64,000 nucleotides of DNA from Euborellia annulipes. Lineage: Eukaryota; Arthropoda; Insecta; Dermaptera; Anisolabididae. A model generated the notes under the pieces. It ran no database searches. It was given only the letters and a program-made list of their open reading frames with translations, and had not been told where the DNA came from. The DNA is taken from positions 31,014 through 95,013 of the forward strand of contig JAKCPI010005527.1 of the NCBI GenBank assembly GCA_023213315.1, given 5' to 3'. Below are positions 10,766 through 21,204 of the stretch, one piece after another. How positions within the stretch are numbered: position 1 is the stretch's first letter; the number at the start of each line of letters is the position of its first letter. A program made the translations under genes and the position numbers.

Positions 10766-11013
10766 CAATTAAGATAGGTGAAAAGGAGAAGAAGAAAATT
10801 CGCAGCTAGTTGTGTTTCATTATTTTTATTCCCATTATGTTGACGTTTCGATCCCGGTTGGGATCATTCTCAGAATAAATGAAATGAAATAACACCCATT
10901 TGTTCTGAGGATGATCCCAACCGGGATCGAAACGTCAACATAATGGGAATAAAAATAATGAAACACAACTAGCTGCGAATTTTCTTCTTCTCCTTTTCAC
11001 CTATCTTAATTAA
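10766..11013. repeat. Palindrome carrying two hammerhead-like motifs
   Basis: Arms of about 105 bp read AAGATAGGTGAAAAGG inward and are mirror images. Each arm holds one copy of the hammerhead-like motif (10842-10873 minus; 10905-10936 plus: CTGAGGATGATCCC ... GGGATCGAAACGTC). The arrangement suggests two head-to-head element termini. Confidence 0.65.
10905..10936 (+). ncRNA. Hammerhead-like motif, locus b
   Basis: CTGAGGA, U, stem GATCCC/GGGATC (6 bp, loop AACC), GAAACGTC; outer stem TGTT/AACA. The best-paired stem II of all copies. Confidence 0.45.
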
Positions 11014-11250
11014 AATAACTTTTACGTCGAATAAATTTGAGAAACTTCATTTCAGACGTTTCCCTAAACAAACAGAATTTTTGTTAAGAGTTCTTGACGC
11101 TAGATTGCAGCACTCAATAGAGTTTCCGTTGTAACATTTATTTTCCCTAAAAAGAATACACCTTTGTCTATCATTTAAGCACTTAAACTCAATTTTTTTT
11201 TTTATTTCACTTGTACCACTTTGGCCAAATTTGAGATATTTATTTGTAAG

Positions 11251-11460
11251 CAGAGGCGTACCGAGGGGGGGGGGTTCCACGTCAGGCCCCGGGCCGACAT
11301 ACGCCCCCAAATATTTGTCTTTGGGAGAGCCCGGGGCCCTCAAGGTTCGGGGATATACGGTATTTTAAAAATATTTTTGTGTATGGAGGCAAACTCAGGG
11401 TTTGAGCAAGGGTCTTCTTTGTAGAAGCCTACACCTTGGCCCACTACACCATCCTCCAGA
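11251..11460. mobile_element. hAT-like fragment (CAGAGGCGTACCGAGG end)
   Basis: Starts CAGAGGCGTACCGAGG followed by a G run. The interior (GGGGATATACGGTATTTTAA) matches 51690-51720, where the opposite end CCTCGGTACGCCTCTG is preserved (51861). A tRNA-like stretch on the minus strand follows at 11402-11460 (TGGTGTAGTGGGCCAAGG), possibly another SINE head. Confidence 0.55.
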
Positions 11461-11576
11461 GATAAAAATAATAAAAAATTTATTTAAATAACAATTTCTA
11501 TTACTTTTCATTTGAAAGATTTATTTAATTATTTTAATTAATTTTAATTAGCTTTAATGTTTCCTAAGGCAGGACA

Positions 11577-11752
11577 AAACCAAGCCCTCGGGCCTTGGTT
11601 TAACGTTTAGTGTGCTAGGCTTGTGTACCAAGAGTTGCGGGTTCGCATTCTGTCTCATGCGTCAATTTATTTTGGCAACCGAAAAATTGAAATAAATAGA
11701 GACGGAGTCTAAATGGCCTCCGTTGCCGAAAAAGACCTTAAATAAAAAATTT
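11577..11752 (+). mobile_element. tRNA-derived SINE, family S2
   Basis: Head GCCCTCGGGCCTTGG ... GTTGCGGGTTCGCATTC, body with AAATGGCCTCCGTTGCCG and tail CTTAAATAAAAAA. Related to S1 in organisation but with a different body. Confidence 0.6.
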
Positions 11753-11951
11753 CGAATCAACAAATTCTGCATTTTCTGGAATTTTTTGCTCCTCGCCGAG
11801 TATTTTTCCTGGACTCTTCATAAGACTGCAGTGGCGTAGCGTAGGGGGCATCATGCCTCGGGCGAAACTCACAAAGGGTGGCGCCAAATGATACGTAAAA
11901 CAAAAAAACATTGCTACATTTTTTGTCTCAAATTTAAAGTCTATGATTTTA

Positions 11952-12709
11952 TCTATATATAATAATTGCGGAGTGTCTGTCTGTCTGTCTGTCTGTCCGT
12001 CCGTCTGTCTGTCCGTCTGTCACGCTCTGTTTGACCAACTTCCCGTTGGAATTTTGAAACGAAATTTTGCAGTCTTATAAAGGACGTTATGGAGAGTCCC
12101 GGAAAAATACTCGGGTTCCGAAATTCCTATAACTTTTTGAGTTATTAATTGCTAAAGTTACGATTTCTCCCATAGGAAATGTATAGAGAAATATTTAAGT
12201 ATTCTTTGCAGTTGTGTATTCTTTGAATGTAAACAAATCCTCAAGCAGGCACTGGACTGGAATACTTAGTTGTTAGTATTAAGAGATTTTCTTTTCATAA
12301 TTAAGAAAAGGCGAGGGTCCGCCGCAGGCGGGCCCGAGCCAGCTGGCGGGGGTCCAGGGGGCGTAGCCCCCCTGTCTAGACGCCAGCCCGTTTCTCATAA
12401 TTAAGAAAGGCGAGGGTCCGCCGCAGGCGGGCCCGAGCCAGCTGGCGGGGGTCCAGGGGGCGTAGCCCCCTGTCTAGACGCCAGCCCGTTTCTCATAATT
12501 AAGAAAGGCGAGGGTCCGCCGCAGGCGGGCCCGGAGCCAGCTGGCGGGGGTCCAGGGGGCGTAGCCCCCTGTCTAGACGCCAGTCCGTTTCTCATAATTA
12601 AGAAAGGCGAGGGTCCGCCGCAGGCGGGCCCGAGCCAGCTGGTGGGGGTCCAGGGGGCGAAGCCCCCTGGCTAGACGCGGAGCCCGCCGAAGGCGGGCGG
12701 CGCGGCTAG
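11952..12709 (+). mobile_element. Non-autonomous Helitron, copy 1
   Basis: Begins TCTATATATAATAATTGCGG after an A, ends with a GC-rich hairpin (GCCCGCCGAAGGCGGGC) followed by CTAG before a T: the 5'-TC, hairpin and CTRR end and the A|T insertion are the Helitron hallmarks. A (GTCT)n tract follows the start. No Rep/helicase. It sits in the hAT MITE at 11829. Confidence 0.9.
12296..12690. repeat. About 99-bp GC-rich tandem repeat inside Helitron
   Basis: Four units begin CATAATTAAGAAA at 12296, 12396, 12494 and 12593 (periods 100, 98, 99). Each unit holds GGTCCGCCGCAGGCGGGCCC and GGGGGCGTAGCCCCC hairpins. The proline/glycine-rich frames here are artefacts of the repeat. Confidence 0.85.
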
Positions 12710-12998
12710 TTTATTTATTAATTTGCTAGTATATTTTACATATAATTTATCGAATGGGGGGGGGGGGGGCGGTAAAAAGGTAGCGTGCCCCGGGCGCGAG
12801 TTAAGCTCGCTACGCCACTGTAAGACTGCAAAATTTCGTTTCATAATTTTAACAGAGCGTGACAAACGGACACTCTGCTATTATATACGTACATAGATGT
12901 TAAAATAAGGGAAAATTTTTTTAAATTATATTTTGAGAGAGAGACCCTCGCCCCCCCCCCTTCCCCTGGAGTTGTATGTAACGATCTCCGTCACCCAG

Positions 12999-13117
12999 AA
13001 GGAAGCTGTTCGGGGCCCTTGAAGGCCAATTACAACTTACCCAATCGCAATTCCCGAGTAAACATTCCAACTTGGCCAATGAGTAACAGAGAGAGGGTCT
13101 TAAGTCTTAACGACTTG
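12999..13117 (+). CDS. Weak candidate exon
   Basis: Preceded by CTCCGTCACCCAG and followed by the donor TTG|GTAAGT, with one frame open over 119 bp (contains NLPNRNSRVNIPTWPM). The pyrimidine tract is short and I recognise no family, so this may be chance. Confidence 0.2.
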
Positions 13118-13399
13118 GTAAGTCCCCCCCCCCCCCCGACTCCTTTGACGAGACCTCAAAGGTCACACACATTTTGCTTGCCCAAGAATAAAACCCATTG
13201 GAAATAAAAACATCTTCTCGCTGATAAAGAAGAAAAAAAAAAAAACTTTTTTCTTGTCTATTGTTCTTTTTAATTTATAATCATTCAAAACAAAAACAAC
13301 AAAAACTTTTCAGTTTATATTATTCTCTTTTTGTTTTTAAAGAATCATAAAATTCTTCTCTCGTTAGAATTAATCTATCAAAGAATAATCTAACTACAA

Positions 13400-13740
13400 T
13401 GGTACTTTTTAGTTTTTTTTTTTTTTTTTTTGATTTTCTCAAAATTCGCTCCAACAATTTTGTTTAAAATTCATAAATCAATTATTTTCTAGATGCTCTT
13501 TAAAATGTATATTCTCATTTTGCTGTTGAAATCTTCTGAAGACCACTTTACTCTTGTACTTCATAGGAGGCCATGGCAACAAAATATAAATATTTTCCCA
13601 TGTTTATAAATTTGACATCTTAAATTCTAATATATTGGAGGAAACTAAATATATCTCGACACAAAAAATCTGGTGTGCAATCTGGTGGTTACCAGTCATA
13701 CCAGATTTTTTTTTATTTTTTTTTAACTATTTTCTCTCAA
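13400..13740 (-). repeat. R1 repeat, minus-strand partial copy
   Basis: Matches the R1 body (TTTAAAATGTA, CTTCTGAAGACCACTTTACTC, CATGGCAAC) in reverse, ending in a shortened R1 hairpin at 13650-13735. Confidence 0.7.
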
Positions 13741-13795
13741 AATTGTTTGGAGCACAATTTACTCTTTTTTTTTTAACACTCATTCTTAAGTAATA

Positions 13796-14613
13796 TCTTA
13801 TACTATTAAACGAGCAATGTACATTTGTTTGTTTATATGTAAGCATATCAGTTCTCGAAAATGGCTCTAATGATTTTTTTTTTCAAATTTTAAATATACA
13901 CTATTTGTGGTCCCAATATGAAATTGTGCTAGTTCTCGACTTTGTGAAAATTCGGGTACTAGTACTTCACTGGTGTTCCGGTACTTTTTTTAGTTTTTTC
14001 CAATTTTCGTTTTAAAGGTTTTATAATGTTCAAAGCCTAGTGGGCTTGCTTCCTGGTCAAACCCTCCCTCTCTTTACCCTGGACCCACACATTTAACTCT
14101 CCACGAATATTAAATTTTAATTAATGCGCAATTTTGTAATATCAATAATTACTTTACAATGTATTAAATTTAATAATGTCAACAATACCTATTAGTAAAC
14201 AAATACCTATTATTTAAATTCTATTATTAAAATATTAATTATTAATTAATTCTATTGAAAATAATAATTTTTAATTGTCTCCAAGCTGACGCATTTCCTG
14301 GGCAACTCTCTTACGTATATCTCATGATTCAAGTTTTCTTAAAAGGCACTGTCTCCCTCTAAGTATCCACCCAGTAATGTTTCTATTCCTCAAAGCTCTC
14401 CCTGGACTGTTATTTCTTATTTTGGTGTTTTTATTGATGTTTTTATTGAGGAGCAAGTTGTCTCGTTATAATTTCTTTCAAATTTTAAATATTTTCCTAT
14501 TTCTTCTATACAAATCAAATTCGCGCCCCTCGAGTACTCGTAATTTACTGATGTACTTTTTTTAGTTTTTTACAATTTTATAAAAAAAGACGGAGCTCCT
14601 GCTCGGTCACTAA
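13796..14613 (+). mobile_element. Helitron-like element H, copy 1
   Basis: Starts TCTTATACTATTAAACGAGC after an A and ends near a hairpin GAGCTCCTGCTC with GGTC tail. Other copies at 31370, 33552 and 37168 end CCCGGAACTA. The 62-residue frame MLLFLKALPGLL... recurs in each copy only because the DNA is repeated. Confidence 0.75.
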
Positions 14614-14748
14614 GACTTTATACGATAACCGTTATTTGTGTTTGGGTCCAGGCATTCTTATTTAAGCCATTTGGTATTCAAATGGCTTAAATAAAATTCT
14701 CGGACTGCCTGGGGTACGAACCCGCGACTTTTGGTATACGAGGTTTAT
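14614..14748 (-). mobile_element. SINE S1 fragment
   Basis: Minus-strand S1 body and part of the head (GGACTGCCTGGGG, GAACCCGCGAC), truncated inside the tRNA-like region. Confidence 0.7.
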
Positions 14749-14762
14749 AAATTTTATATGCC

Positions 14763-14999
14763 GTCGAGCTTGGTGTAAGGGTTAGCGTGCTGGCCTTCTA
14801 ACCAAGGTTCGCGGGTTCGGACTCCAGGCAGTCCGATGATTTCATTTAAGCCAATTGGATACCAAATGGCTTAAATAAGAATGTCTGCATCTCAAATACA
14901 TATTTATTCAAATAAGGATTATCTTCAAAAGCCTTATATGGCCTGAGTTGCCAAAAAGACTGTGTGAATTAGAAAAAAGTGTGAGAATAAAAAAATTAT
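14763..14999 (+). mobile_element. SINE S1
   Basis: Plus-strand copy: GAGCTTGGTGTAAGGGTTAGC head, GGGTTCGGACTCCAGG, ATTTAAGCCA/TGGCTTAAAT palindrome, GGCCTGAGTTGCC and A-rich tail. Confidence 0.8.
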
Positions 15000-15017
15000 A
15001 TCTTGAATTCTAAAATA

Positions 15018-15140
15018 TCGTGGGAAACTAAATATATGTCTACATAAAAAGATCTGGTGTGACAAGCACAGAACACAACTTTCGATTACCCAAGGTAAGA
15101 GAAAGTTGTGTGCTGTGCGACCAGTCACACCAGATCTTTT
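15018..15140. repeat. R1 hairpin unit
   Basis: Self-complementary: GGAAACTAAATATATG ... GATCTGGTGTGAC and GTCACACCAGATC around a centre with GAAAGTTGTGTGCTGTGC. Confidence 0.75.
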
Positions 15141-15179
15141 TTATTTGCCATCCATTCCATTGAAAGTTTTTTTTTTATT

Positions 15180-15569
15180 CATAGGCGCAACCAGGGGGGG
15201 GGGTTTAGGGTTTTAACCCCCCCCCCCCCCAGGAGATAAAAAAAATCAAAATATATATATTACAAATAGAAAAGAAAAAATATAATCATTTCGGTTCCGC
15301 AAAAGAGGAAATGTTCCGCGGGCGGCGCATGGAAAAAAAATTTGGTTCCGCGGGCGGCACATGGGGAAAAATTTGGTTCCACGGGGCGGCAAAAATTTAG
15401 CATCTCTAAAAAAAAAAAGATAAAATATTTTTACGGACTGGAAAAAATTTCCCCGCAAGGCAAAAAACTTCGGTTCTGCGAAAAAAAATTTTTTCACAGA
15501 AAAATATTTGAGATCAGCCCCTCCCCCCCCCGGAAAACCCCCCAGGAGCAAATCCTGGTTGCGCCACTG
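15180..15569. mobile_element. hAT MITE (AGGCGCAACCAGG)
   Basis: Ends AGGCGCAACCAGGGGG / CCTGGTTGCGCCACTG, perfect 8-bp duplication TTTTTATT (15172-15179, 15570-15577). The left terminus is eroded (CATAGG for CAGTGG). Long G and C runs lie just inside the ends. Confidence 0.8.
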
Positions 15570-15731
15570 TTTTTATTAAATCAACATTATAATTTCATCT
15601 CTACGGAAACACAAAGAGGGGCAAAAACGCAACAAAATTATTAAATTAATGACTTAACTCTATTGTCTTTTTACCGTAAATGTCGAAATGGCTCTAATAG
15701 AGTTTGATCTCTGGCTACAATCAAATTTTAT

Positions 15732-15841
15732 GAAGGTGAAGAAAATAGACTTTATTCGACCCAAAATTATTTATTACCCATGTCAACGTTTCGGGAACAA
15801 ATCTATATTTGGATCAAATAAAGTCTATTTTCTTCACCTCC
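15732..15841. repeat. Small palindrome with degenerate GTTTCGG motif
   Basis: Arms AGGTGAAGAAAATAGAC and GTCTATTTTCTTCACCT flank CAACGTTTCGGGAAC. Same layout as the hammerhead-like loci but without a good core. Confidence 0.4.
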
Positions 15842-15879
15842 CAGTAAATTAGACGGCCTTCCTCCATACGATTTTATAA

Positions 15880-16150
15880 TCAAATTTTTATTATAAACTG
15901 TATAATATATAGGAAGGAATTAGAATAGAACGAAGAGAGAGGGAGAGAGGATTTAGCTAGGACATGGGGATCTGTAAGCCGGGTGATGTATCTGAGAGAA
16001 GAGAGAAGAGAGGAGCTCATCTTGAGGCGGTTCTCTCTTCTTGAGCCTCCAGGGGGTTCGTCTGAGCAACTGATTGCCGATAAATCCAATCGTAGGGTGG
16101 ACGGGGGCGGCGGACACGCCCCGGGCTCTCTCTCTCTCTCTCTCTCTCAC
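15880..16150. other. GC-richer unassigned segment with (CT)n
   Basis: Open on both strands for about 150-200 bp and ends in (CT)n at 16126-16148. On the minus strand TTCTCTCAG at about 16000 could be an acceptor. I cannot decide whether this is exonic. Confidence 0.2.
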
Positions 16151-16349
16151 TCTATCTATCTACACCCGCATTCAAAACACACGTCACATAATAAATTCAA
16201 AAAAATCTACCCTGACTGTGCTAAATGAAAATTGTGCTCTGTGCTTGTCACACCAGATTTTTTTGTTTCGACGTATATTTACTTTCCATCGATATATTAT
16301 TATTATTCAGATGTAAAATTTATAAACATGAGAAAATATTTATATTTTG

Positions 16350-16549
16350 TGCCCCCGGGTTTGGTGTAGTTGGTAGCATGCCTGCCTTATATACCGAACG
16401 TCGCGGGTTCGGACCCAGGTAGTCCGATTATTTTATTTAAGGCATTTGGCTGCCTGGACCCCAAATAGATATATTTAAACATACGAGTATCGTCTAAAGT
16501 CTTAAATGGCCTGAGTTACCGAAAAGACTCTGTGAAAAAAAATTATATT
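16350..16549 (+). mobile_element. SINE S1
   Basis: Plus-strand copy with CCCCGGGTTTGGTGTAGTTGG head, GGGTTCGGACCCAGG, body and A-rich tail. Confidence 0.8.
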
Positions 16550-16743
16550 TTGTTACATTGGCTCCTATCATTCCTATGAGGTGTAAGAGTCTTCAGAAGA
16601 TATCATGGACAGAATGAGAATATACAGTACATTTTAAAGAGCATCTAAAAAACAGTTGATTTCTGAATCTCAATCAATTGAGCGGATTTTGAAAAAAAAA
16701 AGTACTCTTTGATCAAAAGCTTCATTTCACGTCCCAGGGGGTA

Positions 16744-16950
16744 CAGTGAGGGACAATATTAAGTCCCACCCATGCGTTTTCAACTTGTGATTATTTCATT
16801 GATTTTGAAAAAATATTATACATTTTTTAATGGAAACTTTCAAGGTTCCAACCTAGAAAATTTATAAAGATTTTCATTTTCTTTTATAAAAACAATGAAA
16901 TAATAACAAGTAGAAAACGCATGGGTGGGACTTAATATTGTCCCTCGCTG
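16744..16950. mobile_element. Tc1/mariner-type MITE
   Basis: Ends CAGTGAGGGACAATATTAAG / CTTAATATTGTCCCTCGCTG between TA dinucleotides, continuing to TCCCACCCATGCGTTTTC. 207 bp, inserted in R1-derived sequence. Confidence 0.8.
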
Positions 16951-17413
16951 TAACGTAAAATTTCCCCCTCCTAAGTCTTTTCTTTCTTGAGTTATTTTGA
17001 ACACAGGCAATATGTATTTCCATTAAAATTTCAACATAGGTCTATATTAACATATACAGCTATATAGGTAAATGAAAGTGAAATGCACTGATGATGACAT
17101 AAAATTTTTATTTTTAAAGCAATTTGGCAGAGCAAATTTGGAATTTGTTGTTTTTATTTTTCATTTTGAAGATTTGTTTAATATATTTTTTGTAAAGCGA
17201 GTTTGAACCTGTTTTCCAATGCTTTCCTATGGGAGATTTGTGAACCCCTGATAAGAACGATTCCCCTACCCCTAATTTGACAAAATCATAGCCTAAAAAC
17301 ACCCCCGGAAAATTCTCTACCCATTAAAAAAACCCCATGAAAATCGGTCCAGTAGTTTCGAAGTCTATGCGTTACAAACAGTCAGACTTTGCCTTTTATA
17401 GAATAGTATAGAA

Positions 17414-17855
17414 CAAGGGCGGATACAAGGGGGGGGTAATTACCCCCGAGATTTGAAAAAAATACTTTAAAAAAAAAAAAAATTATTTTTAAAGTAAAAT
17501 TAAAAAAATTAATACTTAAAAATTATGTATTAAATACAAATAAAATTTTAACGGACGGGGGAAAAATTGTTGGTTCCGCAAAAGAGGGGCGGCAAAAATT
17601 TTTTTGTCCGGAAAACTTTTGTTCCGCGAAAAAAAAAAAAAAAAATTCGCAGAAAAATTTTTGAGATCAGGCCCCCCTCCCCCCCCCCCGAAAAAATTTC
17701 TATATACGTCTCTGTTGTATTTATATTCTGTCAAACAAGTAGCTACAGTATGCGCCTTTAAATTACCGAAATTAAGAATAAAATAGTGCACTGTGCGACC
17801 AATCACACCAGATTACCCCCCCCCCCCCCGAGAAACACCTCAGGATCCGCCCTTG
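17414..17855. mobile_element. hAT MITE, family CAAGGGCGGAT, copy 2
   Basis: Ends CAAGGGCGGATACAAGG / GGATCCGCCCTTG, perfect 8-bp duplication GTATAGAA (17406-17413, 17856-17863). The interior resembles the element at 15180 (GAGATCAG, GGTTCCGC words), suggesting a shared family origin. Confidence 0.85.
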
Positions 17856-18059
17856 GTATAGAAAAGTTGACCACTCCACTCCATTCACACGCCAAAATAT
17901 TCAAATCTTTAATATTTCTCTCTCTTCTCTTGGAACGGAAATATTTCTTATTAAAAAAAAAAAATATCTTTGGAATTTTAGATATGCCAAGTGATGGGGA
18001 GTAATATTTACTCCCCTTTGAATTCCTAACAAAAAAAATAGTCCCGACTCACAGATCAA

Positions 18060-18840
18060 ATCTTATTTGAAAATTAACTCAATAGGTTTGTTCGTTATTT
18101 GCAATTGGATGCCCATTGCCCGAAATGTGCTTAAAACGTTGTTTGATTAGAAAAAGTGGGCGGAGTTAGGGCAACTTGCTCTTAGTTTGATTCTATCCTT
18201 GGGTAATTTCCCAGGTGTTTGGTTCAAAATTGAGCATCCATGGGCAAGTTTCCTAGTGTTTCTTTCAAGCAAGTGGGCGGAGCACTTGCCCGCTCCCAGG
18301 TGTTTGATTTTCTCGCTTGTGCCAGTGGACGCCAAAATTTACGCGTGATTCAGAGCATGTGTAAAAAAATGGCGGCGTTTTTTCTACAGGTTGAAGTTAG
18401 CGTGGTACAATTTTTTAGAAAAACACATGGGCTACCTTAACTTCATGGCGTTATTGAGTTTTTAGGGTGGTAAAGTGGCTTACTACTTTATCGACAAGTA
18501 GACGGGAACATATGCTAATTTTGAAGGAAAACATGTGCTGGTAAGGTCTGGGGCAGCCCAAGCACACCCCAGAATAGCCCAAGAGTAGCCTGAGGGTTAT
18601 CTTAGTTTTCACACAGCAAGGGAAATGTGGGCTTGGGCTACTTGTGCACATCCACGTAGGGCTTGAAACAAACAAATCTAATATGTAAATTTTCTTGCAA
18701 GATAAAAGTAAAAACTTTAACGACCAGCGTTAAGTTAACACCACCGTGTATTATACTGGGCAAGATAAAATTTGCCAACTCTGATTCTAATGTATTGCCG
18801 GAAACTTTAAATATAAATACAGTAGACTATATCGTCATAC
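18060..18840. other. Unassigned, relatively complex sequence
   Basis: Moderate GC, few simple repeats; the word GTGGGCGGAG occurs twice (18156, 18273). No convincing splice-bounded coding segment. Confidence 0.4.
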
Positions 18841-18859
18841 AAAAATCTGGTATGACAAA

Positions 18860-19734
18860 TAGGGATGAAACGATACGAGTAAATACAAGTACTTACTCGA
18901 TACTTTTCTTTCGATACCAAGTACTTTTGGAATCGATACTTTGGAATCGAGTACCAAGTAGGTATCGGTCAAAAATACTCGTATCGATACTCTGTTCACG
19001 TACGCGCTAATTAGTTATGTCGGAAGAACATTTACGTCCATTTATTCTTATTTACAATAGAAATAAGTGGAATGGTTTGTACTACTGTATTTTAATTTTT
19101 ACTTTTTATTATTGGAGTGTTCAACAGGGAAACATCTTGAAAAATTATTATTTTTGGGTAGTACCTCTAAAACTGAATTTATTTCCAAGTCGTCGTTTTT
19201 TTTTTTAAGAACTTGTTGTTTTATGCTGTGTATATTTAATCAAGATTCGCAGGAACTTTTCAGCCAGGAGATTAAATAAAAAAAATCTTTTATTTAATTT
19301 CTATTTGCCGGCATTTCGGTAGCTACTCACGACCTTCACCTGGGCGAATATTGTCAATTATACACGATCTTAAGTATTTTAATATTCATTGCAATTAAAT
19401 ATACAATTTCTTTTTACTTTGATTTGTACAAAAATATTATCATACTCGGAGGTCTCCGATGATGAAGGTGTTGATTGGCGACCGAAACGTCGGCAAATAG
19501 AAATTAAATAAAATATTTTTATTTAATCTCCTAGCTGAAAAGTTCCTGCGAATCTTGATAATATCAGCACTTACTGCTGTTTTTGCTTATCTTTAATTGA
19601 ACGAAAAAACTGACCTATACGAGTAAGTATCGATACTTTTCAAAAATCGATACCGAGTAGGTACTCGATACTTTGCGACCGATACCAGTGTCGAGTAAAA
19701 GGATCGATACCTCAGTGGTATCGTTTCATCCCTA
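18860..19734. mobile_element. hAT-like element with CGATAC-rich ends
   Basis: Perfect termini TAGGGATGAAACGATAC / GTATCGTTTCATCCCTA, target duplication ATGACAAA/ATGACAAG (7 of 8). About 120 bp at each end is crowded with CGATAC and ACTCG words. A palindrome (19238-19559) with hammerhead-like motifs sits in the middle. A relic of the same family is at 45455-45532. Confidence 0.8.
19238..19559. repeat. Palindrome with two hammerhead-like motifs
   Basis: Arms AATCAAGATTCGCAGGAAC... and ...GTTCCTGCGAATCTTGAT. The inner plus-strand motif (19454-19491) has CCGATGA and CGAAACGTC; the minus-strand one (about 19312-19345) is degenerate (GAAATGCC). Confidence 0.6.
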
Positions 19735-19803
19735 ATGACAAGCACAGAACACAACTTTTAATTTGTGAAGTTTGTGTGCTGTGCTAGCACGCACATCAGA
19801 TTC

Positions 19804-20418
19804 TTTAATTTAAGGTGTTTTTGGACATCAGAAGCAAATCCTTCCCCCCACCTATTACAAGGAAGGTGATGCGGATAGTTTCTCAAATTTGAGTATTTTC
19901 TGCTTGAAAATATTATTTTTTTTTGTCATTGATAGTATATTCATTTCCCTTTCTATTTTTTTTTTTTTATCAATTTATTCCCCCGTCACGTATCACAGGT
20001 GGCATTCATACTCTAATTTGAGAAACACAGGTGTGATATATCGCCTCTTTATTGATCTCTCTTCTTTTTTTTATTCAAAAACGGTCGAGGAGAGTTTGAG
20101 AGCTCCCTGTATATGCGTTGATTGCATAGGTGATGGGGGTGAAGAGAGCAGACAGACAGACAGTCCTTTTGTAACCCGTAGGCAAAAACGCTCGAGGGGG
20201 TCCATTCTAACTTTTCTTTTTTTTTTTCTCTCCAAGAAATTTGATTGCAAGCAGGCACAAAAAATAAATATTGATTTCCAATTCGAGACTCTAATTTCAA
20301 TAAATTTGTTTAAAATTGAAATTAAATAAATTAAGGCGGTGCATGTGCAATCTTTTTGTACACCAGATTTTTTTGAAATTATTATTTGAGTTTTGAATTC
20401 TTACTCCGCCCAATAAAA
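19804..20418. other. Unassigned T-rich region
   Basis: Includes a 146-codon open frame (19889-20329) that is mostly poly-F/I from T-rich DNA. No family recognised, and no supporting splice or promoter signals. Confidence 0.4.
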
Positions 20419-20915
20419 TCTATATATAATAATTGCGGAGTGTCCGTCTGTCTGTCTGTCTGTCTGTCCGTCCGTCCGTCTGTCCGTCTGTCCGTCTGTC
20501 ACGCTCTGTTTGACCAACTTCCCGTTGGAATTTCGAAACAAAATTTTGCAGTCTTATAGAGGACGTTATGGAGAGTCCCGGAAAAATACTCGGGTCCCAA
20601 AATTCCTATAACTTTTCGAGTTATTAATTCTTAAAGTTACGATTTCTCCCATAGGAAATGTATAGAGAAATATTTAAGTATTCTTTGCAGTTGTGTATTC
20701 TATGAAGGTAAACAAATCCTCAAGCAGGCACTGGACTGGAATACTTAGTTGTTAGTATTAATAATAATTTTCTTTTCATAATTAAGAAAAGGCGAGGGTC
20801 CGCCGCAGGCGGGCCCGAGCCAGCTGGCGGGGGGTCCAGGGGGCGTAGCCCCCTGTCTAGAAGCCACCCAGTTTCTCATAAGGCCAAGTTTCTCGAAGGC
20901 GGGCGTCGCGGCTAG
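20419..20915 (+). mobile_element. Non-autonomous Helitron, copy 2
   Basis: Starts TCTATATATAATAATTGCGG after A, ends GGCGTCGCGGCTAG before T. Same family as 11952-12709 but with a single copy of the GC-rich unit and a damaged 3' hairpin. Confidence 0.85.
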
Positions 20916-21204
20916 TTTATTCATATATTTTATTTCACTTAAACTTTAGATGTGTGACAGCATTAATAATTCTAATAATTAAATGAGGAAATTGAACAAG
21001 AGAGCAAAAAAATATGGTGTGACCGAGCACACAAAAAGTAATGGAAAGTTGCCACTCCAGTTTTTTTGTGACGTCATATTCATTTAGTACATTAGAATTC
21101 AAAATGTAAAATTTATAAAGATAGAAATTTTGTGACTATAATCTGCAGCTAGTTGAAATTAAAGATGAAAAAAAAATGCAAATAGATTTGAATGACGTCA
21201 ACAG

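Larger units (their letters stand above)
11829..12820. mobile_element. hAT MITE (CAGTGGCGTAGC) containing a Helitron
   Basis: Ends CAGTGGCGTAGC / GCTACGCCACTG with a perfect 8-bp duplication TAAGACTG (11821-11828, 12821-12828). Without the nested Helitron the element is about 234 bp. Confidence 0.85.
11765..12893 (-). mobile_element. Relic of a reversed Helitron, split by hAT insertion
   Basis: The pieces 11780-11828 and 12821-12893 are minus-strand matches to the 5' region of the Helitron at 11952 (TCCGGGACTC-like, ACGCTCTGTT, GGAGTGTC words). They are separated by the hAT element at 11829-12820. Confidence 0.6.
18843..19803. repeat. R1 hairpin split by hAT-like element
   Basis: The R1 halves CTGGTATGACAA (18847-18858) and ATGACAAGCACAGAAC (19735 on) are continuous in intact copies, so the intervening 18860-19734 is an insertion. 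Confidence 0.7.

Noticed and set aside
12401..12595. Proline/glycine-rich tandem-repeat protein
   Set aside because: Frame through the 99-bp GC-rich Helitron repeat; unit lengths 100/98/99 do not keep frame.
14377..14565. Hydrophobic frame MLLFLKALPGLL... repeated at about 34150 and 37967
   Set aside because: Lies within Helitron-like element H in each case; identity reflects the repeat, and other copies break the frame.
16126..16148. Serine/leucine-rich peptides over (CT)n tracts
   Set aside because: Simple-sequence artefacts, as at 8280, 30130, 33292 and 38560.
19889..20329. 146-codon open frame
   Set aside because: First half is F/I/S-rich from T-rich DNA; no motif, no splice or promoter support.
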